From Pseudomonas sp. DG56-2 (GTDB lineage: Bacteria > Pseudomonadota > Gammaproteobacteria > Pseudomonadales > Pseudomonadaceae), in NCBI RefSeq assembly GCF_004803755.1, contig NZ_CP032311.1, positions 1,628,501-1,692,500 on the forward strand: 64,000 bases of DNA. Reading direction: 5' to 3'. Each line of letters begins with the position of its first letter. Within the stretch, counting starts at the first letter, position 1. The position numbers and the translations under genes are program-made. The notes under the pieces were generated by a model. That model was not told the DNA's origin. It made no database searches and worked only from the letters and a program-made list of their open reading frames with translations. Below, one piece after another: positions 1-9,958 of this stretch.

Positions 1-1299
1 CGCGCTGTCCATCAGAAAGGCATTGCCACCGATTCGCGCCAGTGATTCCTGAATACCTTCAAAGGCCGCCAGCGGTACGTTGAACTGTTCGCGCACCCGC
101 GCATATTGGCCGGTGACCAGGCTGGTATATTTGGCTGCTCCGGTACCCACTGCCGGCAGTGAGATCGAGCGGCCCACCGACAGGCAATTCATCAGCATCA
201 TCCAGCCTTTGCCGAGCATGCTTTGACCACCGATGAGAAACTCCAACGGGATAAACACATCCTTGCCGCTGTTGGGCCCGTTCATGAAGGCAGCGCCCAG
301 AGGCAAGTGGCGTTGGCCTATCTCGACGCCGGGGGTGTCGGTAGGGATCAGGGCCAGGCTGATACCCAGCTCTTCTTCCTCGCCGAGCAAGTGTTCCGGA
401 TCGTAGGCCTTGAACGCCAGGCCCAGCAAAGTGGCTACAGGGCCGAGGGTGATATAGCGCTTTTCCCAATTAAGGCGCAGGCCGATGACTTCTTCGCCTT
501 GCCATTGGCCTTTGCAGATGACACCGGTATCGGGCATGGCGCCGGCGTCGGAACCGGCCAGTGGCCCGGTCAGGGCAAAGCAGGGGATTTCTTCGCCACG
601 GGCCAGGCGCGGCAGGTAGTGCTGACGCTGCTCGTCAGTGCCGTAGTGCAGCAGCAATTCAGCCGGGCCGAGGGAATTGGGAACCATGACCGTCGATGCC
701 AGGTCGCCACTGCGGGTCGCCAGTTTCATCGCCACCTGTGAGTGAGCGTGGGCCGAGAAGCCTTTGCCGCCATACTCTTTGGGGATGATCAGGGCAAAGA
801 AGCCATGGGACTTGATGTGCTCCCAGGCCGCTGGCGGTAGGTCCAGGTCCTGGCCGATCTGCCAGTCGCTGACCATGGCGCAGAGTTCTTCGGTGGGGCC
901 ATCGATGAAGGCTTGTTCTTCTTCGGTCAGCTCAGACTTGGCGTAATCGAGCAGGGTATTCCAGTTCGGGCGGCCGCTGAACAGTTCACCATCCCACCAT
1001 ACGGTACCCGCATCGATGGCTTCGCGCTCGGTTTGCGACATAGGGGGCAGGGTGCGCTTGAACCATCCGAACAAGGGCCCGCTGAAAACCCGGCGGCGCA
1101 GGTCTGGGAGCAGTACCAGCGCGGCTTTGGCTGCCAACACCAACCACAGAATTGCTAGCAGCCAGCCAGGCGCATGGCTGAAAATACCCATCAGCAGCAC
1201 ATACGCTGCAAGGATTGCCAGTGCAGGCACCGCGGCGATGCGACGGTGGGCCATGTAGGCGGCGCCGATCACCAGAATCACTAACCACAACAGCAACAT
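1..1299 (-). CDS. fadE: acyl-CoA dehydrogenase, FadE type (partial, 3' end outside window)
   Basis: First step of beta-oxidation: FAD-dependent dehydrogenation of acyl-CoA. 433 codons are visible and the frame runs off base 1. The family is usually a little over 800 residues, so about half is seen. The N-terminus has two hydrophobic segments (about residues 1-60), typical of the membrane-associated FadE type and absent from small soluble acyl-CoA dehydrogenases. Further in are the stretches KEYGGKGFSA and FALTGPLAGSDAGA of the flavin/substrate region. An ATG at 1305 lies 6 bases upstream in frame. I chose 1299 because GGAGGA sits about 7 bases before it and only about 1 base before 1305. Monocistronic as far as can be seen, divergent from the GST gene. 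No PsrA-type operator was recognised in the gap. Confidence 0.9.
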   Translation of the reverse strand, partial: MLLLWLVILVIGAAYMAHRRIAAVPALAILAAYVLLMGIFSHAPGWLLAILWLVLAAKAALVLLPDLRRRVFSGPLFGWFKRTLPPMSQTEREAIDAGTVWWDGELFSGRPNWNTLLDYAKSELTEEEQAFIDGPTEELCAMVSDWQIGQDLDLPPAAWEHIKSHGFFALIIPKEYGGKGFSAHAHSQVAMKLATRSGDLASTVMVPNSLGPAELLLHYGTDEQRQHYLPRLARGEEIPCFALTGPLAGSDAGAMPDTGVICKGQWQGEEVIGLRLNWEKRYITLGPVATLLGLAFKAYDPEHLLGEEEELGISLALIPTDTPGVEIGQRHLPLGAAFMNGPNSGKDVFIPLEFLIGGQSMLGKGWMMLMNCLSVGRSISLPAVGTGAAKYTSLVTGQYARVREQFNVPLAAFEGIQESLARIGGNAFLMDSA

Positions 1300-1483
1300 G
1301 TCCATTCCTCCATGAAACAAAAAAGGCATTGCGCGAACCATCAGAGCTTAGACCGCATCCGACAATCGGCTTGTCAGAACAGTGACAGGTCGTGGCTGCT
1401 GGAGTTCGCTGAGGGAGTGGGGCAATTGTCATAGCTGATGTCTGCGGTAGACTGAACGGCCGCACATTCATCAGGACGTCGTC

Positions 1484-2107
1484 ATGCTCAAGATCTGGGG
1501 CCGGAAGAATTCGACCAATGTCAGGAAAGTACTGTGGTGCGCTGAAGAGTTGGGGCTGGAGTATGAGTCGGTAGATGCCGGTGGGGCTTTTGGGTTGGTC
1601 AACGAGCCCCAGTACCGGGCGCTCAATCCCAATGGCCTGGTGCCTATGATCGAAGATGACGGGCTGGTGCTGTGGGAGTCCAATGCCATCGTGCGGTATC
1701 TGTCGGCGCGCTATGGTGCCGAATCTGGCTGGTATGTGGATGACGCGCGCCAGCGTGCCGAGGCAGACAAATGGATGGACTGGACCACGTCATCGCTAGC
1801 CGTGCCCTTCCGGCCTCTGTTCTGGGGGATTCTGCGAACGCCCGCCGAGCAGCAGGACTGGGTGGCGATCAACGCGGCGCACAAAACCTGCGCACAAATG
1901 CTGTCCATTGCCGATCAAGCCCTGGCTCGCCAACCTTACTTGTCCGGTAGCGAGTTGGGCATGGGCGATATCCCGCTGGGCTGCTTTGCCTACGCCTGGT
2001 TCGAAATGCCCATCGAGCGCCCCGAAATGCGCCATTTGCGCGCCTGGTACGAACGTTTACAGGCGCGCCCGGCCTTCCAGGCGGCGGTCATGACGGCATT
2101 GACCTGA
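1484..2107 (+). CDS. glutathione S-transferase family protein
   Basis: 207 residues, the normal GST length. The N-terminal thioredoxin-like domain (about 1-80) has Ser10 near the usual catalytic position, the cis-proline segment NPNGLVP (48-54) and the glutathione-binding ESNAI (65-69). The rest is the all-alpha C-terminal domain. A role in conjugating or reducing electrophiles is inferred from the family. The substrate cannot be told. Transcribed alone: a gap of about 180 bp separates it from divergent fadE and 138 bp from the ABC transporter downstream. Confidence 0.85.
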   Translation: MLKIWGRKNSTNVRKVLWCAEELGLEYESVDAGGAFGLVNEPQYRALNPNGLVPMIEDDGLVLWESNAIVRYLSARYGAESGWYVDDARQRAEADKWMDWTTSSLAVPFRPLFWGILRTPAEQQDWVAINAAHKTCAQMLSIADQALARQPYLSGSELGMGDIPLGCFAYAWFEMPIERPEMRHLRAWYERLQARPAFQAAVMTALT

Positions 2108-2245
2108 ATCCAGCGGTCAAGCTGATAGTTATTATCGATACACATGACTGTACTTGTATGGCCTGGACAAGCACCATGGCCATATTCACTGCGGCCGGCC
2201 TGTCCGGTCGCGTCTTGAACCCTTCAAACTGGTACGCGATCCGCT

Positions 2246-3178
2246 ATGAGTTCTGCTCTGTCCATAAGGCAGCTAACCAAAACCTACGGCAACGGTTTCC
2301 AGGCCCTCAAGGGCATTGACCTGGATGTCGCCGAAGGTGATTTCTTCGCCTTGCTCGGCCCCAATGGCGCCGGGAAGTCCACCACCATTGGTATTCTCTC
2401 GACCCTGGTCAATAAAACCAGCGGTACGGTGAGCATTTTCGGCAACGACCTCGATCGACAGCCCGCAGCGCTCAAGCGCAGCATTGGTGTCGTGCCGCAG
2501 GAGTTCAACTTCAATCAGTTCGAAAAAACCTTCGATATTGTCGTGACCCAGGCGGGGTACTACGGCATTAACGCCAAGGTGGCCAAGGAGCGCGCCGAGA
2601 AGTATCTGACGCAGTTAGGTCTCTGGGATAAGCGCGATGTGCCGTCGCGTTCGTTGTCGGGTGGTATGAAGCGCCGGCTGATGATCGCCCGGGCGCTGAT
2701 GCATGAGCCAAGGCTGTTGATTCTCGACGAGCCGACGGCAGGTGTGGATATTGAACTGCGCCGCTCGATGTGGAGTTTTCTCACCGAGCTGAATCAGCAG
2801 GGCATCACGATCATTCTGACCACCCACTACCTGGAAGAAGCCGAGCAGCTTTGCCGACATATTGGCATCATCGACCACGGCACCATTGTCGAAAACACCA
2901 GCATGCGCGCATTGCTCGGCAAGCTGCATGTGGAAACCTTCCTGCTCGATCTCAAGCATGACTTGTCCCAGGCACCGAACCTGGCCGGTTACCCGTGCCG
3001 GCTGATAAGCCCGCACACGCTGGAAGTGCAAGTGGACAAGGATGTGGGCATCACGGCGTTGTTCAGCCAGTTGGCCTTGCAGAATATCGAAGTGCAGAGC
3101 CTGCGCAACAAGACCAACCGTCTCGAGGAGTTGTTCGTGTCCCTGGTGGAAAAAAACCTGGCGAAGGTGGCGGTATGA
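2246..3178 (+). CDS. yadG: ABC transporter ATP-binding protein, YadG type
   Basis: 310-residue nucleotide-binding subunit of an ABC-2 type exporter. Walker A GPNGAGKST lies at 38-46, the signature SLSGGMKRR near 137, Walker B LLILDEPTAG near 160 and the switch histidine in LTTHYLEE near 195. The C-terminal 80 residues are the tail common in ABC-2 NBDs. The stop overlaps the permease start by four bases (ATGA at 3175-3178), so the two are translationally coupled. The substrate is unknown; in E. coli the yadGH pair is also uncharacterised in this respect. Confidence 0.93.
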   Translation: MSSALSIRQLTKTYGNGFQALKGIDLDVAEGDFFALLGPNGAGKSTTIGILSTLVNKTSGTVSIFGNDLDRQPAALKRSIGVVPQEFNFNQFEKTFDIVVTQAGYYGINAKVAKERAEKYLTQLGLWDKRDVPSRSLSGGMKRRLMIARALMHEPRLLILDEPTAGVDIELRRSMWSFLTELNQQGITIILTTHYLEEAEQLCRHIGIIDHGTIVENTSMRALLGKLHVETFLLDLKHDLSQAPNLAGYPCRLISPHTLEVQVDKDVGITALFSQLALQNIEVQSLRNKTNRLEELFVSLVEKNLAKVAV

Positions 3179-3954
3179 GTTCGGAATTGAGCGCCAATCT
3201 GGTCGCCCTGAATACTATCGTCTATCGCGAAGTGCGTCGGTTTACCCGGATATGGCCACAGACCCTGCTGCCCCCGGCAATTACCATGGTTTTGTACTTT
3301 GTGATCTTCGGCAACCTGATCGGCCGGCAGATCGGCGATATGGGTGGTTTCACCTACATGGAGTACATCGTGCCGGGATTGATCATGATGTCGGTGATCA
3401 CTAACTCCTACGGTAATGTGGTGTCGAGCTTCTTCGGCAGCAAGTTCCAGCGCTCGATCGAAGAACTGATGGTTTCGCCTGTCTCGCCCCACACTATTTT
3501 GATCGGCTACACCCTGGGGGGTGTCTTGCGCGGGCTGGCGGTGGGGGTGATCGTCACCATGCTTTCGCTGTTTTTCACCCACCTGCAGGTGCATCACCTG
3601 GGTGTGACCATTCTGGTGGTGGTGCTGACCGCGACCATCTTCTCGTTGCTGGGTTTTATCAACGCAGTGTTTGCGCGCAACTTCGACGATATTTCGATCA
3701 TTCCGACTTTCGTCCTGACGCCGCTGACCTACCTGGGGGGCGTGTTCTATTCGATCAACCTGCTGCCGCCATTCTGGCAGACCGTATCGATGGCCAACCC
3801 GGTGCTGCACATGGTCAACTCGTTCCGCTACGGCATCCTGGGTGTTTCGGACATTCGTATCGGGGTGGCTATCAGCTTCATGCTCGCTGCCACTGCCGTG
3901 TTGTATTTAGGCTGTGTGCGCTTACTGGTCAGTGGGCGTGGAATGCGTACCTGA
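3175..3954 (+). CDS. yadH: ABC-2 type transporter permease, YadH type
   Basis: 259-residue inner-membrane permease with about six hydrophobic segments, partner of the upstream ATPase. The frame extends upstream to 2995, but that part overlaps the ATPase gene. The ATG at 3175, overlapping the ATPase stop, gives the usual family length and N-terminus (MSSELSANLVALNTIVYRE). The ABC-2 pattern is clear, for example FVLTPLTYLGGVFY near residue 180. The last 33 bases overlap the 3' end of the convergent DUF2062 gene. Confidence 0.93.
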   Translation: MSSELSANLVALNTIVYREVRRFTRIWPQTLLPPAITMVLYFVIFGNLIGRQIGDMGGFTYMEYIVPGLIMMSVITNSYGNVVSSFFGSKFQRSIEELMVSPVSPHTILIGYTLGGVLRGLAVGVIVTMLSLFFTHLQVHHLGVTILVVVLTATIFSLLGFINAVFARNFDDISIIPTFVLTPLTYLGGVFYSINLLPPFWQTVSMANPVLHMVNSFRYGILGVSDIRIGVAISFMLAATAVLYLGCVRLLVSGRGMRT

Positions 3955-4464
3955 TACCTTCTGTTTGCGCCGGCGCCACTGCCGGCCTACCCACCAGCGC
4001 CAGTAGAGCATGGTCAGGCAGTAAGCCAGGGCGCCGAGCAGCAGGCCGCAGACCACCGAGCCAAGCAGGAATGGCTGCCACAGGGTCGACAGCTGGCCGG
4101 TGATCCATTCGAAGGTGAGTTCATCCGGCAGGGTCCTGGCTGGAACCTGCATGAGCCAGGCTCCCATCTGGTAGGTGCAATAGAACACCGGCGGCATGGT
4201 GAACGGGTTGGTCAGCCAGACCAGGCTGACAGCAATCGGCATGTTGCCACGCACCAGGATCGCCAGGCTCGCGGCCAGCAACATCTGCATGGGCACGGGA
4301 ATGAACGCCGCGAACAGGCCGACAGCCATTGCCCGGGCAACCGAATGTCGATTCAGGTGCCAAAGGTTCGGGTCGTGCAACAGCCGGCCGAGAAAGCGTA
4401 AGGATTTATGTTCCCTGATGCTGGTCGGATCGGGCATGTAGCGTTTAAAGAGGCGACGCGGCAT
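3922..4464 (-). CDS. DUF2062 domain membrane protein
   Basis: 180 residues with several hydrophobic segments and the DUF2062 hallmarks: VARAMAVGLFAAFIPVPMQM, then WLTNPFTMPPVFY. The C-terminus is basic (QWRRRKQK). Function is not established; the family is common in gamma-proteobacteria. The open frame reaches 4500, but MPRRLFKRYMP at 4464 is the start conserved in Pseudomonas relatives as I remember them. Convergent with the permease and overlapping its last 33 bases. Confidence 0.82.
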   Translation of the reverse strand: MPRRLFKRYMPDPTSIREHKSLRFLGRLLHDPNLWHLNRHSVARAMAVGLFAAFIPVPMQMLLAASLAILVRGNMPIAVSLVWLTNPFTMPPVFYCTYQMGAWLMQVPARTLPDELTFEWITGQLSTLWQPFLLGSVVCGLLLGALAYCLTMLYWRWWVGRQWRRRKQKVSGTHSTPTDQ

Positions 4465-4606
4465 GTAGGCTCTCGACTGGGTGAAGTGGCAAGTATGCAC
4501 GGAATCTAAAAGCCCCCCATTACAGACTTTGTGACAATTATTGAGTGAGTGCTTGGCTGCGCTGATCTAAGCCTGTGGGTGTGGGTTTATTCTGGAGCTT
4601 CGACGC

Positions 4607-6829
4607 ATGCGCACAGGGATGTTGGCGCTGGCACTGGGCCTTCTATGCCTGAGTGTTCTACCCGTTTTGCCATCGGTCGGGTGGCTGCTTGTAATGGCCC
4701 TGACCGCCGTTGTTTGCCTGGCATGGCGAACGTATCCGCTGGGACTGTTTTTCTTGGGTTTGTGTTGGGCTTGTCTGTCGGCACAGCAGGCGCTGGATGA
4801 TCGCCTTGCTTGCGAACTCGACGGTCGCACTCTGTGGTTGGAAGGCACCGTTGTTGGTTTGCCGTCGCAAGATGGCCGATCAACACGTTTCGAACTTCAG
4901 GCGGCGCAATCCCGGCGCGCTGTATTGCCATCGCGTCTGCAGTTGAGCTGGTTTGCCGGGCCTGAGATCAGCAGTGGTGAGCGCTGGCGGCTGGCGGTCA
5001 CCCTCAAACGTCCCCATGGTTTGCTCAATCCCCACGGGCCTGATCGGGAGGCAACCTTGCTGGCCCGGCGCATAGGCGGCACAGGCAGCGTCAAGGCTGG
5101 CGAGTTGCTGGCTCCCGCCCAGCGGGCCTGGCGCAGCGATGTTCGTCAGCGGTTATTGCAGGCCGATGCGCAGGGGCGTGAAGGGGAGCTGATAGCGTTG
5201 GTGCTGGGCGACGGTGCAGGCTTGGCGCGCGAAAGCTGGCAAACACTGCAGGCCACCGGCACCGTGCACTTGCTGGTCATTTCCGGACAGCATATTGGCC
5301 TGTTGGCGGGGCTGGTCTACGCATTGATCGCCCTGTTGGCGCGCCTGGGTTGGTGGCCGCAGGCCTTGCCCTGGTTACCTTGGGCGTGCGCGGCGGCGTT
5401 TGTGACGGCGTTGGGTTATGGCCTTCTGGCAGGCTTTCAAGTGCCGGTGCAGCGAGCGTGCATGATGCTGGCAGTGGTGTTGCTTTGGCGTTTGCGCTAT
5501 CGCCATCTAGGCATGTGGGTGCCTTGGTTGTTGGCGTTCAACGCCGTACTGCTGTGGGAGCCTCTGGCTAGTCTTCTCCCGGGCTTCTGGTTGTCTTTTG
5601 CGGCGGTGGCGGTGTTGATTCTTACCTTCAGTGGCCGTTTGGGGGCCTGGAGTGCATGGCGAGCGTGGGGGCGGGCGCAGTGGTTGATTGCTCTTGGGCT
5701 CTTGCCTGTGTTGATCGCGCTGGGGCTGCCGGTCAGTCTCACAGCGCCGTTGGCCAATCTTTTCGCCGTGCCCTGGATCAGTCTGGCGGTACTGCCGTTG
5801 GCGCTGCTAGGCACTGTTTTATTACCAGTGCCGGTGGTGGGGCAGGGCTTGATCTGGCTCGCCGGTGGCTTACTCGATGGGTTGTTCCGCTTGCTTGGGT
5901 TATTGGCGCACGTGCAGCCGGCATGGATACCTGAAGCTCTGCCGTGGCCGCTGTGGTTGTTGATGTGTCTGGGGGCGGTGTCGCTGTTGTTGCCCGCGGG
6001 CCTGCCAATGCGGGTTCTGGGCTGGCCGCTGGTGATGCTGGCGGTGTTCGCACCTCGAGAACGAGTGCCTGAAGGGCAATTGGAAGTTTGGCAACTGGAC
6101 GTCGGACAGGGTTTGGCGTTGGTGTTGCGGACCCGACAGCACGCAATGCTTTACGACGCCGGGCCTGTGGTCGGTGATTCCGATCTTGGTGAGCGTGTGG
6201 TTTTGCCTGCCTTGCGCAAAATGGGAGTAGCGAAAATCGACTTGATGCTGCTCAGCCATGCCGACGCCGATCATGCCGGTGGTGCGTTGGCGCTCAAGGC
6301 TGGTTTGCAGGTGCAGCGAGTGCTTAGCGGCGAAGCTGCCAAGCACGCTGAAGCGTTGCAGGCGCAGCCCTGTGTCAGTGGTGAGCGTTGGCAGTGGGAT
6401 GGCGTGAGTTTTTCGCTCTGGCAATGGCAGGGCGCAGGCGACAGTAATCAGGCATCTTGCGTATTGTTGGTCGAGGCGGCGGGCGAGAGGTTGCTGCTCA
6501 CTGGCGACATTGACGCTGCTGGCGAACAGGCCTGGCTCGAAGACTGGCAGGCGAGCCGTATTGACTGGCTGCAGGCGCCGCACCATGGCAGTCGCACATC
6601 TTCGAGCCAGGCATTGCTGACGGCGACGTCGCCTCGTGGCGTGTTGATCTCCAGAGGTCGTTACAACGCATTTGGCCATCCGCACGCATCGGTGATGCAG
6701 CGCTACCGGACAAGCGGCATCGAAGTATTCGACAGTGCCCTGCATGGCGCCCTGCGCTTGCGCCTGGGGACGTTTGGCGAACCGCTGAAACAGCGTAGCC
6801 AGCGGCGATTCTGGCGCGATTCGAGTTGA
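4607..6829 (+). CDS. comEC: DNA internalisation protein ComEC/Rec2
   Basis: 740-residue polytopic protein forming the inner-membrane channel for single-stranded DNA in transformation. It has an N-terminal hydrophobic and OB-like region, a long competence domain with many membrane segments (about 190-470), and a C-terminal metallo-beta-lactamase-like domain with the zinc ligand set HADADHAGG near residue 550 and HHGSRTSSS near 660. The length is normal for proteobacterial ComEC and the frame is intact. It heads a run with the exbB-like and exbD-like genes (short gap) and lpxK, an arrangement familiar from other gamma-proteobacteria. Confidence 0.93.
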   Translation: MRTGMLALALGLLCLSVLPVLPSVGWLLVMALTAVVCLAWRTYPLGLFFLGLCWACLSAQQALDDRLACELDGRTLWLEGTVVGLPSQDGRSTRFELQAAQSRRAVLPSRLQLSWFAGPEISSGERWRLAVTLKRPHGLLNPHGPDREATLLARRIGGTGSVKAGELLAPAQRAWRSDVRQRLLQADAQGREGELIALVLGDGAGLARESWQTLQATGTVHLLVISGQHIGLLAGLVYALIALLARLGWWPQALPWLPWACAAAFVTALGYGLLAGFQVPVQRACMMLAVVLLWRLRYRHLGMWVPWLLAFNAVLLWEPLASLLPGFWLSFAAVAVLILTFSGRLGAWSAWRAWGRAQWLIALGLLPVLIALGLPVSLTAPLANLFAVPWISLAVLPLALLGTVLLPVPVVGQGLIWLAGGLLDGLFRLLGLLAHVQPAWIPEALPWPLWLLMCLGAVSLLLPAGLPMRVLGWPLVMLAVFAPRERVPEGQLEVWQLDVGQGLALVLRTRQHAMLYDAGPVVGDSDLGERVVLPALRKMGVAKIDLMLLSHADADHAGGALALKAGLQVQRVLSGEAAKHAEALQAQPCVSGERWQWDGVSFSLWQWQGAGDSNQASCVLLVEAAGERLLLTGDIDAAGEQAWLEDWQASRIDWLQAPHHGSRTSSSQALLTATSPRGVLISRGRYNAFGHPHASVMQRYRTSGIEVFDSALHGALRLRLGTFGEPLKQRSQRRFWRDSS

Positions 6830-6899
6830 CGACCTTCGGCAGATGAGCCTCCAAGGGTCCTATGGTAAAGTGGCGGACTTTTTCAAGGGGATGCTAACT

Positions 6900-7535
6900 G
6901 TGTGGGAATTGGTCAAGTCCGGTGGTTGGATGATGCTGCCGATCATTCTGAGTTCCATCGCTGCCATGGCTATCGTCGCCGAGCGTCTCTGGACCCTGCG
7001 CGCCAGCCGGGTTACCCCACCTCACTTGCTGGGTCAGGTGTGGCTGTGGATAAAAGACAAACAGCTCACCAGTGACAAGCTCAAGGCCCTGCGTGCCGAC
7101 TCCCCGCTGGGCGAGATCCTGGCTGCTGGCCTGGCGAACTCCCGGCATGGTCGCGAAATCATGAAAGAGTGCATCGAAGAGGCGGCGGCTCGAGTCATTC
7201 ACGAGCTGGAGCGCTACATCAATGCCTTGGGCACCATTGCGGCGATGGCGCCGCTGCTCGGCTTGCTCGGTACAGTGCTGGGCATGATCGACATTTTCAG
7301 TGCATTCATGGGTACCGGCATGACCACCAATGCTGCAGTGCTGGCGGGCGGTATCTCCAAGGCGCTGATCACCACCGCTGCAGGCTTGATGGTCGGTATC
7401 CCGTCGGTGTTCTTCCATCGCTTCCTGCAGCGTCGTATCGACGAGTTGGTTGTCGGCATGGAGCAAGAAGCCATCAAGTTGGTCGAAGTGGTGCAGGGCG
7501 ACCGTGATGTCGACCTGGCCGAGGGCAAGGCGTGA
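6900..7535 (+). CDS. MotA/TolQ/ExbB proton-channel family protein
   Basis: 211-residue inner-membrane protein of the ExbB/TolQ family, which energises outer-membrane processes with the proton gradient together with an ExbD partner. Three membrane segments: one near the N-terminus (MMLPIILSSIAAMAIVA) and two in the second half (GTIAAMAPLLGLLGTVLGMID and ALITTAAGLMVGIPSVFF). The open frame starts at 6843, but the GTG at 6900 has AAGGGG nine bases upstream and gives the family N-terminus (WELVKSGGWMM), so I prefer it. Its stop overlaps the exbD-like start. Confidence 0.88.
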   Translation: MWELVKSGGWMMLPIILSSIAAMAIVAERLWTLRASRVTPPHLLGQVWLWIKDKQLTSDKLKALRADSPLGEILAAGLANSRHGREIMKECIEEAAARVIHELERYINALGTIAAMAPLLGLLGTVLGMIDIFSAFMGTGMTTNAAVLAGGISKALITTAAGLMVGIPSVFFHRFLQRRIDELVVGMEQEAIKLVEVVQGDRDVDLAEGKA

Positions 7536-7963
7536 AATTTCGGCGCAAGGCCCGGGAGACCGTGGATATCAACTTGGCATCGCTGATTGACGTGGTGTTC
7601 ATCCTGCTGCTGTTTTTTGTGGTGACGACTACGTTTACCCGCGAAACCCAGTTGCGGGTCGAGTTGCCTGAGTCGGTCAGTGGCGCGCCTGCGCCCGACG
7701 ACGAGGTCAAGCACTTGGATATCACCATCAGCGCCGACGGTGTGTATTCGGTGAATAACAACCTGCTGCCCAAGAGCGACCTGGCGACCCTGACCGAGGC
7801 CCTGCAGAAAGAATCTGCAGGCGATACCAAGCTGCCGTTGTCGATCAGTGCCGACGGCAAGACCCCGCACCAGGCGGTGGTCACTGCCATGGATGCGGCC
7901 GGCAAACTCGGTTTCAGCCAATTGCGCATGACCACGGTCGAGGCTGCTCAGGGGACACCTTGA
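7532..7963 (+). CDS. ExbD/TolR family biopolymer transport protein
   Basis: 143 residues with one N-terminal membrane helix ([16 protein letters not shown]) carrying the conserved membrane aspartate in SLIDVVF, followed by a periplasmic domain. This is the partner of the preceding ExbB-like protein. GTG start, overlapping the upstream stop (GTGA). The stop shares one base with the lpxK start (TGATG). Because the pair lies inside an LPS-precursor operon, it may energise an envelope process rather than TonB-dependent uptake; that is inference. Confidence 0.9.
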   Translation: MKFRRKARETVDINLASLIDVVFILLLFFVVTTTFTRETQLRVELPESVSGAPAPDDEVKHLDITISADGVYSVNNNLLPKSDLATLTEALQKESAGDTKLPLSISADGKTPHQAVVTAMDAAGKLGFSQLRMTTVEAAQGTP

Positions 7964-8973
7964 TGGCGTTAACCGACCGTTTGCTCGATGCCTGGTATGC
8001 CGGACATCCCGCACTTGCCTTGCTGCGTCCGCTGGAGTCGTTGTACCGGCGTGTAGTGATGCGCAAGCGGGCGCGTTTTCTCGCAGGGGATAGCCCCAGT
8101 TATCGTGCGTCGGTGCCGGTTATCGTGGTGGGCAATATCACCATTGGCGGCACCGGCAAGACGCCGATGATCCTGTGGCTGATCGACCATTGCCGTCAGC
8201 AAGGGTTGCGCGTAGGTGTGGTCAGTCGTGGTTATGGCGCCAAACCTGCGCAACTGCCTTGGCGCGTACGTGCCGAGCACAATGCTGCCGAAGCTGGCGA
8301 CGAGCCGCTGTTGATTGTGCAGCGTAGCGGCGTGCCTTTGATGATCGACCCCGACCGCGCGCGCGCGGTTCAGGCGTTGTTGGCCAGCGAGTCGCTGGAC
8401 CTGATTCTCTGTGACGACGGCATGCAGCATTACCGCTTGGCCCGTGACCTGGAACTGGTGTTGATCGACGCCGCCCGAGGCCTGGGCAATCGGCGCTGTT
8501 TGCCCGCCGGACCGCTGCGTGAACCGGTGGAGCGTTTGCAAGAGGTCGATGCAGTGCTCTACAACGGGGCCACCGCCGATCGCGACGACGGCTTTGCCTT
8601 TGTCTTGCAGCCCACGGCGCTGGTCAACTTGCGCAGCGGTGAGCGTAAAGGCCTGGATCACTTCGCTGCAGGCCAGGCTGTGCATGCGGTGGCCGGTATT
8701 GGTAATCCGCAACGTTTCTTCAATACCCTGCAGGGGCTAAACTGGCGACCTGTGCCACACCCTTTTGCCGATCATGCGGAGTACAGCGCCCAAGCCTTGA
8801 GCTTTGCGCCTGCACTCCCGCTGATCATGACCGAGAAGGACGCGGTCAAATGCCGCGCCTTCGCTGCTGACGACTGGTGGTACCTTGCGGTCGATGCTGT
8901 GCCTTCACCGACCTTCCGGGTGTGGTTCGATGCTCAGCTTGATCGCTTGTTACCCGGCTCGCGGCACTCCTGA
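7963..8973 (+). CDS. lpxK: tetraacyldisaccharide 4'-kinase
   Basis: LpxK phosphorylates the 4' position of the tetraacyldisaccharide lipid A precursor at the inner membrane. 336 residues, usual length. The P-loop GGTGKTP lies at about 62-68 after the strand [24 protein letters not shown] carries the acidic residues conserved in the family. The start ATG at 7963 overlaps the exbD-like stop by one base; a TTG three bases earlier is in frame but less likely. kdsB, another lipid A/core gene, lies two genes downstream. Confidence 0.95.
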   Translation: MALTDRLLDAWYAGHPALALLRPLESLYRRVVMRKRARFLAGDSPSYRASVPVIVVGNITIGGTGKTPMILWLIDHCRQQGLRVGVVSRGYGAKPAQLPWRVRAEHNAAEAGDEPLLIVQRSGVPLMIDPDRARAVQALLASESLDLILCDDGMQHYRLARDLELVLIDAARGLGNRRCLPAGPLREPVERLQEVDAVLYNGATADRDDGFAFVLQPTALVNLRSGERKGLDHFAAGQAVHAVAGIGNPQRFFNTLQGLNWRPVPHPFADHAEYSAQALSFAPALPLIMTEKDAVKCRAFAADDWWYLAVDAVPSPTFRVWFDAQLDRLLPGSRHS

Positions 8974-9011
8974 TTCGTTTCTTTTTCCGGCCACTGGCCT
9001 GAGGAATACCC

Positions 9012-9197
9012 ATGGACACCAAATTGCTCGACATCCTGGCTTGCCCAATCACCAAAGGCCCGCTCAAGCTCAGTGCCGATAAAACCGAATTGATCAGCAA
9101 AGGCGCAGGCCTGGCGTATCCAATCCGCGACGGTATTCCGGTCATGCTGGAAAGCGAAGCGCGCACCCTGACCGATGATGAGCGCCTGGATAAATGA
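9012..9197 (+). CDS. ycaR: Trm112-like protein (UPF0434, YcaR type)
   Basis: 61-residue small protein beginning [18 protein letters not shown], the standard N-terminus of the Trm112/UPF0434 family usually found between lpxK and kdsB. Only one cysteine of the zinc-ribbon-like fold is kept, as is common for the bacterial versions. Function is unproven. The stop overlaps the kdsB start (ATGA at 9194). Confidence 0.92.
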   Translation: MDTKLLDILACPITKGPLKLSADKTELISKGAGLAYPIRDGIPVMLESEARTLTDDERLDK

Positions 9198-9958
9198 CCC
9201 CGGCCTACACTGTCGTGATCCCCGCCCGGCTGGCCTCTACACGCCTGCCGGGCAAGCCTTTGCTGCCCATCGCCGGTAAGCCGATGATCCAGCACGTCTG
9301 GGAACAGGCGTGTAAAAGCAGCGCCAGCCGTGTAGTGATTGCCACTGATGACGCCGGTATTTATCAGGCCTGCGAAGCCTTCGGCGCGCAGGTGCTGATG
9401 ACCCGTGAGGATCATGACTCCGGTACTGATCGCCTGGCTGAAGTTGCGGCCAAGCTGGGTTTGCCTGCTGACGCTATTGTGGTCAATGTCCAGGGTGATG
9501 AGCCGTTGATTCCACCGATCATCATCGATCAGGTGGCAGCAAACCTCGCGGCGCATCCAGAGGCGGGTATTGCCACCTTGGCCGAACCGATCGATGACGT
9601 CACTGCGGTTTTCAATCCCAACGCCGTCAAGGTTGTCAGTGACTGCAATGGCCTGGCCTTGACCTTCAGCCGGGCGCCATTGCCTTGGGCGCGAGATGTG
9701 TTCGCCAGCGGCCAGGATACCTTGCCCGAAGGTGTACCTTACCGTCGCCATATTGGGATGTATGCCTACCGTGCAGGCTTTCTCCATGACTTTGTCAGTT
9801 GGGGGCCATGCTGGTTGGAGCGCACCGAGTCGCTTGAGCAATTGCGTGCACTTTGGCATGGCGTGCGCATTCATGTGGCTGATGCAATCGAGGCGCCACC
9901 TGTGGGCGTTGATACACCACAAGATCTGGAGCGCGTCAGGCGCATTCTGGAGGCTTGA
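9194..9958 (+). CDS. kdsB: 3-deoxy-manno-octulosonate cytidylyltransferase
   Basis: Activates KDO as CMP-KDO for the LPS inner core. 254 residues. The nucleotide-binding [15 protein letters not shown] lies at the N-terminus, [14 protein letters not shown] near 75 and [11 protein letters not shown] near 100. Start overlaps the Trm112-like stop, and its own stop overlaps the next gene's start (TGATG at 9956). Confidence 0.96.
   Translation: MTPAYTVVIPARLASTRLPGKPLLPIAGKPMIQHVWEQACKSSASRVVIATDDAGIYQACEAFGAQVLMTREDHDSGTDRLAEVAAKLGLPADAIVVNVQGDEPLIPPIIIDQVAANLAAHPEAGIATLAEPIDDVTAVFNPNAVKVVSDCNGLALTFSRAPLPWARDVFASGQDTLPEGVPYRRHIGMYAYRAGFLHDFVSWGPCWLERTESLEQLRALWHGVRIHVADAIEAPPVGVDTPQDLERVRRILEA

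Noticed and set aside
2123..2141. Fur-box-like GATAGTTATTATC after the GST gene
   Set aside because: Only about half of a Fur consensus matches and the downstream YadGH pair has no iron link.
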